A stretch of DNA of 64,000 nucleotides from Cavenderia fasciculata (Eukaryota > Evosea > Eumycetozoa > Acytosteliales > Cavenderiaceae), in assembly GCF_000203815.1 (NCBI RefSeq), contig NW_004457736.1, positions 930,001 through 994,000 of the forward strand, given 5' to 3'. Under the pieces are notes generated by a model that had not been told where the DNA came from, did not search any database, and saw only the letters and a program-made list of their open reading frames with translations. This document shows positions 55,801 to 64,000 of this stretch, piece after piece. The position numbers and the translations under genes were made by a program. The stretch's first letter is position 1. Every line of letters begins with the position of its first letter.

Positions 55801-56987
55801 TTACCGAAAGTCTTGTCGGCGCCAGCACCATCCGTGCGTATGGCCGCGAGCAAGAGAGTGTGCTCACCAACCAACGTCTCTTGGACGACAATAACAAGAG
55901 TTATATGATGTTGCAGACCATGAACAATTGGCTTGGTCTCAGACTCGATTTCCTTGGCAACTTGATTGTCTTTTTCTCGGTGGTCTTTGTCACTCTTGCC
56001 CGTGACACTATTACCATTGCCTCGATCGGTCTGTCCATCTCGTACGCCCTCTCTATCACTGCTTCACTCAACAGAGCCACTCTCCAAGGTGCCGATCTCG
56101 AAACCAAGATGAACAGTGTCGAGCGTATCAACTTTTACATTGACGGTCCTGAAGAGGCCGCACAAGTCATCCAAAACAGCCGTCCACCCGCCAACTGGCC
56201 CCCAGAAGGTGGCATTGTCCTCGACAATGTCGTCATGCGTTACCGTGAGGGTTTGGACCCCGTCCTCAAGAGCATCAGCTGCACCATCGCCCCCAAGGAA
56301 AAGATTGGTATCGTCGGTCGTACAGGCTCGGGCAAGTCCTCCCTCGTCCTCGCCTTGTTCCGTTTGGTCGAGCTCTCTGAAGGCAGCATCTCCATCGACG
56401 GCGACAATATTGCCAAGTTTGGTCTCACCGACCTCCGTAAGAACCTCGCCATCCTCCCCCAAGACGCCTGTCTGTTTGCCGGCACGCTCCGTATGAATCT
56501 CGATCCATTTGGTGAATCTGACGACGACCTGTTATGGCGTGTCCTCGAAGACATCCAACTCAACGAAAAGGTCAAGGAATTGGAGGGTGGTCTTGACAGT
56601 CTTGTTACAGACAATGGTGACAATTGGTCTGTCGGACAGCGTCAACTCATCTGTCTTGGTCGTGCTCTTCTCCGTCGTCCCAAGATCCTCGTGCTCGATG
56701 AAGCAACTGCATCGGTCGACAGTCACAGCGACAGTTTGATCCAAACAACCATCAAGGAAAAGTTCAATGACTGTACCATCATTACCATTGCCCATCGTCT
56801 CAACACCATCATTGACTATGACCGTATCATGGTCATGGATGCCGGTGTCATTGCCGAGTTTGACACACCAGACAAATTACTCCAAAATCAAACTGGTCTA
56901 TTCTCTTGGTTGATTGATGAAACTGGACAACAAAACTCTCAACTCTTACGTAAACTTGCTTCTCAATCTTCTTCTTTAAAATTATAA
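52883..56987 (+). CDS. ABC transporter, ABCC (MRP) subfamily
   Basis: Exons 52883-53211 and 53297-56987 join (Glu codon split by GTAAGT ... TTTTTAG) to 1,339 residues, the length of short MRPs without TMD0. Order: acidic, Gly/Asn-rich N-terminus with NPFDTASLFSLATFAW; TMD1; NBD1 (Walker A GSVGSGKSS near 482, signature LSGGQKQR, Walker B IYILDDP); a linker; TMD2; and NBD2 (Walker A GRTGSGKSS near 1114, signature-like WSVGQRQL, Walker B ILVLDEA). NBD1 Walker B ends in Asp (LDDPLSA) instead of Glu, as in many ABCC members with a degenerate first site. Such pumps export organic anions and conjugates. The substrate is unknown. Codon use becomes C-rich in the middle. Confidence 0.94.
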
Positions 56988-57468
56988 AAAATAAAATAAA
57001 ATAAAATCAAAAAAAAAAAAGTAAAAAAAAAACAATCATATAATTAAATAGTAATAATAATTTAATTTATTATGAATTAATATATTTATGTATATATAAA
57101 TATTTATTAGCCTGGTCCTGGATTTGGACAAACGAGTATATTTTGCCATAGGTGGATGAGCCAGACCCTTAAAAAAAATTCAGGACAAATTGTGACGTTT
57201 TTCCGTTTTCCATTTGTTTAAACCATGAGGAATGATATAACCTTTCCATTCTCTTGTACTAAAAAAGAAACATATATGACACCAAATCATCTGATCTTGT
57301 TCTGTCTGATCCAATCATTACGAATCACAACCAAAAGTGATCCGTTCCAAAAACTATTTAAAAGAGCTGGTTGTAGTTAGTTTTCTTGTCATTCATATTA
57401 CATTACATGTTCTTTTATTTTTTTTACATCTATAAATATATTTACAAACAAAAAAAAACAAACAAAAA
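56988..57468. other. Intergenic region between ABCC and lipoamide dehydrogenase-like genes
   Basis: A-rich 3' end of the ABCC gene (poly-A near 57010-57030), then AT-rich sequence with no open frame of note. The last 60 bases hold A/C-rich sequence typical of a dictyostelid 5' leader. Confidence 0.4.
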
Positions 57469-59166
57469 ATGATTAGCAGAAATTTAAATAAACTTCAAAT
57501 TAATTCTCCAATAGTATCTAGTGGTTTAAGATATTATAATTCAAATGGTATAGTAAAAATAGATAATATATTTATATTTATATATCTTACATTATTATTA
57601 ATTTCTTTTTCTCCTCTTTCTTTTTCTTTTTTCTTTTTAGAACAAAGAGATATTTTAATTATTGGGGGTGGACCTGCTGGATATGTGGCAGGAATCAAGG
57701 CAAGTCAACTTGGTATGAAGGTGACGGTGGTTGAGAAACGTGGAAAGTTGGGTGGTACTTGTGTTCATGATGGTTGTATTCCCTCCAAGGTATTGTTGCA
57801 TTCAAGTCATTTGTTTGACGAAGCTAAATCCAAGTTTGGTAAATTTGGTATAACTGGTGCCGATCAACTCCAAGCCAATGTTGTGGATATGGTTAAAAAC
57901 AAGAATGAAACAGTGTCAGACTTGGCCGACGACATTGAAGTATTGTTTGAAAAGAATAGAGTCGATTATGTTAGCGGTCAAGCCACTATCATTTCTCCAA
58001 CCAAAGTCAAGATCATTTCAAATGACAATGGAGAGGAAACTATTATCAACACCAAGCATATCATCATTGCCACTGGATCTGAGATTACTTCAGTCCCTGG
58101 TATAGAGATTGACGAGAAGCAAATCATCTCTTCAGACTCTGCTTTGAATTTGCAATCCATTCCAAAACGTTTGGTTATTATTGGAGGTGGTTTGATTGGA
58201 TTAGAGGTAGGATCTATCTGGTCAAGACTTGGTAGTCAAACAACCATCATTGAACGTACACGTATTGGTGGAGGTAGTGATAATGAAATGGCAACCCATC
58301 TACGTGGCTTGTTAGAGTCTCAAAACAACATGACGTTCCACGTCCAAACACAGGCCACTAGAGTATCCAAGAATGAGGATGGGTCGGTCACAGTCCACGT
58401 TGAATCAATTGGTGAAAAGGGATTGAATGGTAGTATCGAGGCAGACATTGTTTTAGTGGCAGTCGGTCGTCGTGCATTCACCCGTGGTCTTGGTCTTGAA
58501 AAGCTTGGTATCGTCATGGACGAACGTGGAAGTATCAAGGTTGACGCTAACTTTTGCACCAATGTCGAGTCGATCTTTGCCATCGGTGATGTGATCCGCG
58601 GTCCAATGATTGCACACCGTGCTCAAGAAGAGGGTATTGCTGTCGTTGAGCATCTGCATAGTGGCGCAACACACAAGTACGGTTCTATCCCTTTGGTCAT
58701 CTACACACACCCCGAACTGGCTATTGTAGGACTATCAGAGGAACACGCCAAGATGATGAGTATCTCCTACAAGGTCGGTACCTTTCCACTCCATGCCAAC
58801 AGTCTTGCTCGCGCCACTCACCAATCCAACGGTCTTGTCAAGATACTCGCCGACGCTACCTCTGACAAGATCATAGGTGTCCACATCATCTCCGATCACG
58901 CCAGTGAACTCATCGGTCAAGGTGTACTAGCCATTCAAAACGGTATCACCACCAAAGATATTTCAAGGTAACTGTATTTCCACAAAGATCAGATGGATGA
59001 TCCATCTTATCTTATCTTATATTCCTAAAGAGATACTGAGATATAAACAGGTTAATAACTAATCTTCTTTACCAAATCTAGAACTTCACATGCACATCCA
59101 ACTCTATCTGAATGTTTCAAAGAAGCTGCCATGTCGATTCATGATAACAAACCTCTTCATTTCTAA
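57469..59166 (+). CDS. Dihydrolipoyl dehydrogenase-like flavoprotein, mitochondrial
   Basis: Exons 57469-57547, 57641-58967 and 59082-59166 join to 496 residues. The first 25 residues (Arg, Asn, Ser, Leu; ending RYYNSNG) look like a mitochondrial presequence. FAD-binding IIGGGPAGY, redox pair GGTCVHDGCIPS (near residue 68), NAD-binding IGGGLIGLE, FAIGDVIRGPMIAH and the C-terminal catalytic RTSHAHPTLSE are all present, so it should be active. The enzyme reoxidises dihydrolipoyl groups of 2-oxoacid dehydrogenases and the glycine system. Several normally invariant places differ from the common form (CVHDGC where CLNVGC is usual; HASELIG; PLVIYTHPELAIVG), so it may be a second, diverged family member. 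Confidence 0.87.
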
Positions 59167-59364
59167 GTTTTCTAACACTATAGTACTATCTATCTATAAC
59201 TCATCCGCTGATATCATCGATGTTATCCATTTGCATAGATATTTATTACACTTTAAAGTATCTCCTATGTCATCATAAATATAATAAAGATTCTTTCTTG
59301 ATTTTTGTTCTTCAATACTTCTCATATTTTTTCAAAAAAAGTACCAACAATCCCATTCCAAAGA
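59167..59364. other. Short intergenic region
   Basis: AT-rich 3' flank of the lipoamide dehydrogenase-like gene. A 72-codon frame at 59220-59438 overlaps the duplicated hssA flank and is not accepted as a gene. Confidence 0.35.
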
Positions 59365-59890
59365 TCCACCAACCATTTGTACATTTAAATAGAAAGATAA
59401 GTACTATCTTTATTATGGTGATTTTGGTAGGTCATTGAGCATAAATTGAATCGTCATACTTCGAACAATTCAAAAACGCTATCATGAAATGTAGATTAAA
59501 TATTAATCGAAAGAGACCGCCGGAGTTTAGTCTGTTTAGGCAGACGTACAAGTGGTTTTCTCTAGACTACAATAGTAGTTTAGAGAAAGCAAATCCCCTC
59601 CTAACCAAAGAATAAATCAATGGTTACCAAACACTCCGGACGGTCAGCAACCTCAACTCCTACCAAAACCCTTTTGTTAATTTATTCTTTTAAATGTTGA
59701 AGCAGCAGGAACATGTGGTTGTAGTCATTTACTGCTAGCAACCTTCAACCTTTTGGATGGAATGACCAGAGACCGTTGAAAGTTGGGAAAGATTCTCTAA
59801 AGAAATTGAAATTGGAATGTTAGAATTATTCTACCTATGCATGCAAATGGGTTACAACGATTTTAAAAAGAGATAATTAATTTACTTTAA
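59365..59890 (-). pseudogene. hssA-like gene remnant and flank, copy 2 (inverted partner of 6225-6890)
   Basis: On the minus strand the intron end (CAATTTCTTTAG), second exon (AGAATCTTTCCCAACTTTC) and 3' flank repeat the 6.2-6.9 kb block. The exon is shortened: after CATTCCATCCAAAAG it passes to GTTGAAGGTTGC, so the Ser-rich part and the Gly/Cys end are missing, and the ATG exon is not recognisable at 59880-59890. The copy faces away from the intact hssA-like gene at 59943, 50-60 bases off, forming a head-to-head pair. Confidence 0.65.
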
Positions 59891-59942
59891 TTCGTGAATT
59901 GATTAGTATATTCTTGCTCATTATTTATAGTTTAATAAAGCA

Positions 59943-60218
59943 ATGATTGTTTTAAAAAAACTATTAAAAAATCCAAACATTTTAGAGCTTTCTTTAGAAA
60001 ACCTATCCAAATTATCATCAATTTCAAATCATGGAATCAACCAAAATGTGACCAACCAAAGTTATTCAGATGTATCAAGTGATTCTGTTAATTCAGTTGT
60101 CTGTAGAGGCATCAGTCGTGGATGTTGTGGTAGTAGAGGATGGGGTACCAATATCGATATTGATATCGATGTTTGTATTGGTCATGCTTTTGGAGACAGA
60201 CATGGAGGATGCTGTTAA
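59943..60218 (+). CDS. hssA/2C/7E-like small Gly/Cys protein
   Basis: The frame of 91 residues starts MIVLKKLLKNPNILEL, then reads LENLSKLSSISNHGIN, a Ser/Val stretch (SDVSSDSVNSVVCRG), Gly/Cys/Arg clusters (GCCGSRGWG), an Ile/Asp repeat (NIDIDIDVCIG) and ends HGGCC. Serine-rich start, CxG clusters and terminal Cys pair are typical of the hssA/2C/7E family of prestalk-associated small proteins in dictyostelids, whose molecular role is unknown. The first 15 codons end in TTTAG words, so they could instead be the end of an intron, with a short upstream exon like that at 6219; that exon is not evident here. Family assignment rests on composition. Confidence 0.55.
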   Translation: MIVLKKLLKNPNILELSLENLSKLSSISNHGINQNVTNQSYSDVSSDSVNSVVCRGISRGCCGSRGWGTNIDIDIDVCIGHAFGDRHGGCC

Positions 60219-61103
60219 TAGCTATCTACATTCTCTCTCTCTCTCTCTCTCTCTCGCCTTCACCTTTAAAGCAATAAAATAACCTAACCTTCCTTCTCTA
60301 TAATAATAAATACAATTATTTGTACTTTTCTCTTGAATACTATTATGATAATGATACTATCATACCATTCAATGCGTGATATTTCATTTTCCCCCGAACC
60401 CATCCATCCCACACAATGGTGGGGGTAGAAGATCTGCCTTGAATACCGGTGGTCGACCTCTGTGAAATTCACCACAAAAGATCTTTACCGATCAACCCTA
60501 ACCAAAAAGATAGAATCATCAGCCGATACGGTAAAATGTCGAGTAGAAACTACTGCTCTCTGTTATTTTGACCTCTCTTTAATCTCTGGCTCTCTTATCT
60601 AACTTTGTTCGAATGAAATCGCGTCAGAAATGGAGTAAAATATCCAACAAATATTTTTTTGGAGGCAAAAATCGCGCTGTTTGGGAAACAAAATAAATCC
60701 AACGGGAAGACGAACTAATTTGCAGATATTTTGAATTAATTTTTTTTATTTTATTTATTGTTCTTGTTGTATTGCCCAAGGGTTTGGTAGAGTCTACCTA
60801 CCACCCACTACCATTCTACAGTCTGTCGATTTCTTGAGGTCGTCTGTCTTTTATACCCCTTTTTCTTTTTGTTTTTTACTCTTTACTTTATACTCTTAGA
60901 TCTTAATATTAGTTGTAGTAGTAGTCGTAAGTATAAGCAACCCACATACACATTGTTTTAAAACAATTCAAATATTTTCCCCTCTCTACCTCTTTTTTTT
61001 TTTTAAAGATCTTTATATTAACTATTAAATCTATCAAATCTACAATTACAACTACGATATATATTCAATATATTTATAGAAACCAAATATATATATACAG
61101 AAA
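60219..61103. other. Intergenic region upstream of the elongase gene
   Basis: A (CT)n run (60232-60255) lies just after the hssA-like gene. Further on are AT-rich sequence, a poly-T at about 60990 and a TATATATATA stretch just before the elongase ATG. No gene is visible. Confidence 0.4.
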
Positions 61104-62166
61104 ATGAATAACTTTGATAATATTTGGACATGGAAATCATGGGAACACTTGTTTAAACATAGTTTTCACAAGACCAATTGGAATGAATTGTTTGCATATG
61201 AAGACCACGATTTCAAAGTTGGTGTCACTCCATTCTCTCAATTCCCAATCCTCCCTGCCGTCATTACAATCTATTTAATCTTAATCTTTTCAATTCAAGT
61301 ATGCAATCAACCAAACAAACAATATTGAATAGATCTTTGTAGCCTAAACTAACCATTATTATTTTTTTGTTTTAGGCATTTATGAAGAATAGAAAACCAT
61401 TGGAATTAAAATATGTATCTGTTATTCATAACTTTATTCTTTGCCTTTGGTCTTTAATTATGTGTGTTGGTGTAGTCTATGAAGTTGCCAAAAGAGTTAT
61501 GGTATGTCAACCCCCCAGATAATAATATATTATTATTAATAACAAAGATTAAATTAATGAATTAATATTAATTTCCTTTCCTTTTACTTTTTTTTCTTTT
61601 TACTTTTTTAAAAGAGCGAAGGGCCATTATTTACAGTTTGTGAAGCAGATCATGGATTTAATCAAGGACCAGCTTATTATTGGTCATACATTTTCTATAT
61701 TAGCAAGTTTTATGAACTCTTTGACACTATTATTATTGTGTTGAGAAAGAAGCCATTGATCTTTTTGCACGTCTATCATCATTGCGTCGTAGTCTGGTTG
61801 TGCTGGTACTTTATGTACACTGGCTGGCCACTCCAATTGTGGGTCGTCTTTTTGAACACCTTTGTCCACGTATTTATGTACTATTTCTACTTGCAAACCG
61901 GACTTGGTAGAACCGTCTGGTGGAAGAAATATATCACCATGATCCAAATCATCCAATTTGTATGCCTTGGTATCGTCGGTATCCTCCATTTTGCCGCCAT
62001 CAACACTGTCGGATGTGTCACCAACACCTCGGCCTTTGTCGCCGCCTACGCCATCAACTTTTCCTTCCTTTTCCTCTTTACCCGTTTCTACTCTAATTCT
62101 TACAATCGTAGTGCTGCCGTTAAGGGTACTACTCAACCATCCATCAATAGAAAGAAACAAGAGTAA
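61104..62166 (+). CDS. ELO-family very-long-chain fatty acid elongase
   Basis: Exons 61104-61298, 61376-61501 and 61615-62166 join in phase 0 to 290 residues, the usual ELO length. Signatures: KPLELKYV, YYWSYIFYISKFYELFDT, LRKKPLIFLHVYHHCVV (HxxHH box near 158), WCWYFMYTGW-like region, MYYFYLQTG and a basic C-terminus (INRKKQE) that could retain it in the ER. Seven hydrophobic segments are visible. The enzyme condenses acyl-CoA with malonyl-CoA as the first step of chain elongation in the ER. Introns have GTATGC/TTTAG and GTATGT/AAAAG ends. Substrate length cannot be judged. Confidence 0.92.
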
Positions 62167-62274
62167 ATCAAAATAAATAGAAAAAGTAATAATAAATAAC
62201 AAATAATAATAATAATATTATTATTATTATATTTTAAATTATATATATATACAAATAGATGGATGAACTTAGTT

Positions 62275-63501
62275 TTAGTATTTACTAGTCATACCTTTAT
62301 TATTTTTATTATTATTATTATTATTTAGATTAAAACCAAATCTTGTATTTGGAATTCTTGTTTCAATTGAATAGGTTGTTGGATTCATGATGGTACCATA
62401 GATGGTATCATCATTGTGAATTGGGAATGTTGAGAATAGATTCCAAATAGAGTCATCGGTGACTGGTTCGCCGGTCTCTATCCATTTGGCAAGTTGTTGT
62501 TTTGCCAAACATCTACGTTCATTAGAGTATAGAAAGTTATTGTCATTGTCATTTTGTTCTTCATTATTGGTTTGAACAAAATAATTACTTTGTGTTGTTA
62601 TACAATTGTTGTTTTTGTTTTTGTTGTTGAAACTAGTTTGTATGTTTGGTTCAAGTTGTGTGTTGGTAGCATCTCTGACATGAGACTTTCTAAAAACAGA
62701 TTCTGGGTCTCTTGCAAGTACAATACCTTTATCAACGGTTGCAATCGTCATAAAACAAGGTGCTACAATACCTGACAATTCAAGTGTACCTGCTACAGCT
62801 TGGTAGTTGGTTGCAGTTGAGAGTACGTGTCTTACGAGGTATCCAACGGGCCACTTGTACGAAATTAAATTCTTTATATTATCCATAAATGATCCTTTAT
62901 CAGATCGTCTATAATTGATGGAAACGGCAGTCTTTGATTGACTAGCAATCCCAGTCAATACACCAACATATCCAACCCAAGTAGTTGCTTTCATCACAGA
63001 TGCACCTGATTGATGAAAATCAATCTCTACAGTAATATCTTTTAAACAATCCATTGACCAATCCATAGTTCTTGCAAGTACCAATGATGATGGAGATGAA
63101 GTAGATGAAGACGATGATGATAATGACGATGATGATATATCTACTTGATTATTTTGATTATCAGGTATAACCATACTTGTACAACATGTTGAAGCTTCAT
63201 AAATCAATTGCATTGCGACCATTTTACCAAGAGGGATTGATAGTTCTCTTGATAAACCTTTCAACTCTTTTGCATATGCAACCAAGTTTAATTTAGCCAT
63301 CACACCTAGTGTTCCTTGTACCGACGCTAAAACGCCTCTTGCCAACCATCCACCAGACAACAATGATTGATCAATGTATCTTTCAACATCCTTTATTTTA
63401 TCTTTATATTCTCTAGCTACATGATCCCATCTATGATAAGGATTATCATCTAAATTTACTATAAATTGTCTAACTCTATTATTATTATTACTATTATTCA
63501 T
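62275..63501 (-). CDS. Acid ceramidase/NAAA-like amidase
   Basis: A single frame of 408 residues. It aligns with N-acylethanolamine acid amidase: FIVNLDDNPYHRW (NAAA-beta start), YIDQSLLSGGW, QLIYEASTCCTSMV with the nucleophile Cys near residue 107, LARTMDWSM (conserved Arg and Asp), TWVGYVGVLTGI, SINYRR, WPVGYLVRHVL and a late QTNN, matching the family ETNYDHW Asn. The enzymes cleave fatty-acid amides, usually in lysosomes after self-cleavage before the Cys. Odd points: no signal peptide is visible ahead of the domain (MNNSNNNNRVRQ); Ser-rich and Asn-rich inserts; and Cys in place of the residue before the nucleophile. An upstream exon carrying a signal is not evident. Confidence 0.85.
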   Translation of the reverse strand: MNNSNNNNRVRQFIVNLDDNPYHRWDHVAREYKDKIKDVERYIDQSLLSGGWLARGVLASVQGTLGVMAKLNLVAYAKELKGLSRELSIPLGKMVAMQLIYEASTCCTSMVIPDNQNNQVDISSSSLSSSSSSTSSPSSLVLARTMDWSMDCLKDITVEIDFHQSGASVMKATTWVGYVGVLTGIASQSKTAVSINYRRSDKGSFMDNIKNLISYKWPVGYLVRHVLSTATNYQAVAGTLELSGIVAPCFMTIATVDKGIVLARDPESVFRKSHVRDATNTQLEPNIQTSFNNKNKNNNCITTQSNYFVQTNNEEQNDNDNNFLYSNERRCLAKQQLAKWIETGEPVTDDSIWNLFSTFPIHNDDTIYGTIMNPTTYSIETRIPNTRFGFNLNNNNNNKNNKGMTSKY

Positions 63502-64000
63502 TTTTCTTATGATATATTATGCTGCATTACAATTAAGAAGGATAAATAAGTAAATATAATCACAGCGATTATGAATTATTTCTTGAAACCATTTCAAAGA
63601 TTGTGTGTTCATGTGATGATGACGATTTTTTTTGAAAGAATCTCGTCTTTGACAACGAGACCTCTGAGACTTGAAGGTATGCTACACTTTCAAACAAGTC
63701 CGGACCCAACATGTTTATCATGTTGTCTTTCTTTGTTTTAAAAGAGATAAAAGAAACAATGATTCAAACAAAAGAAAAGTATGAATATGAAGGTGGGAGA
63801 GCAGCTGTCTGTCTGCTTGTTAGTTGTTGACGTATTAACGAGTTTCTTTATCGATCGCACACACCCCAATAAATAAAATAAAATAAAAATAAAAATAATG
63901 ATAAGTTCACACTCTCTGCCTCCTCATATCAAATTTTTTGCTTGTTCTTAACTTCATTTATAGTTTATATATATATTTTATTTCATTAGAAAGAGAGAAG
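63502..64000. other. AT-rich region at the window end
   Basis: Upstream flank of the amidase gene. AAATAAAATAAAAATAAAAA near 63876 and TATATATATA near 63968 are the only notable sequences. No open frame reaches the end of the window convincingly. Confidence 0.35.

Noticed and set aside
59220-59438. 72-codon frame before the hssA-like locus
   Set aside because: It overlaps the duplicated 3' flank, which in the partner copy at 6.8 kb is not open.

Overview
The window looks like nuclear DNA of a dictyostelid social amoeba. It has short AT-rich GT-AG introns, AT-rich intergenic DNA, Asn/Gln/Ser homopolymers in proteins and lineage-typical families: a Roco kinase with a myotubularin-like region, a countin-like SapB protein, hssA-like Gly/Cys peptides, dictyostelid ankyrin-like proteins, and a chromodomain Ty3/gypsy element near tRNA genes. 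Coding regions are less AT-rich than in Dictyostelium discoideum, so another dictyostelid is likely. The species cannot be fixed from sequence alone.

Layout. 0-5 kb: the end of one gene, a multipass membrane protein, mitochondrial succinyl-CoA synthetase beta (scsB) and a small unknown protein. 5-9 kb: tRNA-Lys(CUU), hssA-like gene remains, a small secreted protein, and an intron-bearing broken copy of the Obg GTPase gene found intact at 48 kb. 9.1-14.7 kb: a whole-looking LTR retrotransposon. 14.7-18.5 kb: tRNA-Thr, a MITE-like element and a patchwork of duplicated gene fragments (ubiquitin-L40, an Arg/Ser-rich protein, the secreted protein). 18.5-25 kb: ubiquitin-L40, an ER-type thioredoxin-domain protein, an ankyrin-like protein and a countin-like protein. 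25-29 kb: tRNA-Lys(UUU), a broken ankyrin-like gene, tRNA-Thr, scrambled fragments and tRNA-Asn. 29-38 kb: a 2,747-residue Roco kinase. 39-45 kb: a tandem pair of related single-TM proteins, a coiled-coil protein and a PQ-loop membrane protein. 46-57 kb: UXT prefoldin-like protein, Obg GTPase, exosome RRP46 and an ABCC transporter. 57-64 kb: a dihydrolipoyl-dehydrogenase-like enzyme, an hssA-like locus, a fatty-acid elongase and an acid-ceramidase/NAAA-like amidase.

The genes are mostly unrelated housekeeping and signalling functions, as expected in a eukaryote. Mitochondrial roles recur (scsB, Obg GTPase, lipoamide dehydrogenase). The gene-poor 5-19 kb and 24.7-28.6 kb stretches act as collectors of mobile DNA and duplicated fragments around tRNA genes. 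Two duplications link distant parts of the window: the hssA-like locus (6 kb and 59 kb, inverted) and the Obg gene (8 kb and 48 kb). Exon joins below were worked out by hand from GT-AG sites and reading-frame continuity; none is transcript-confirmed.
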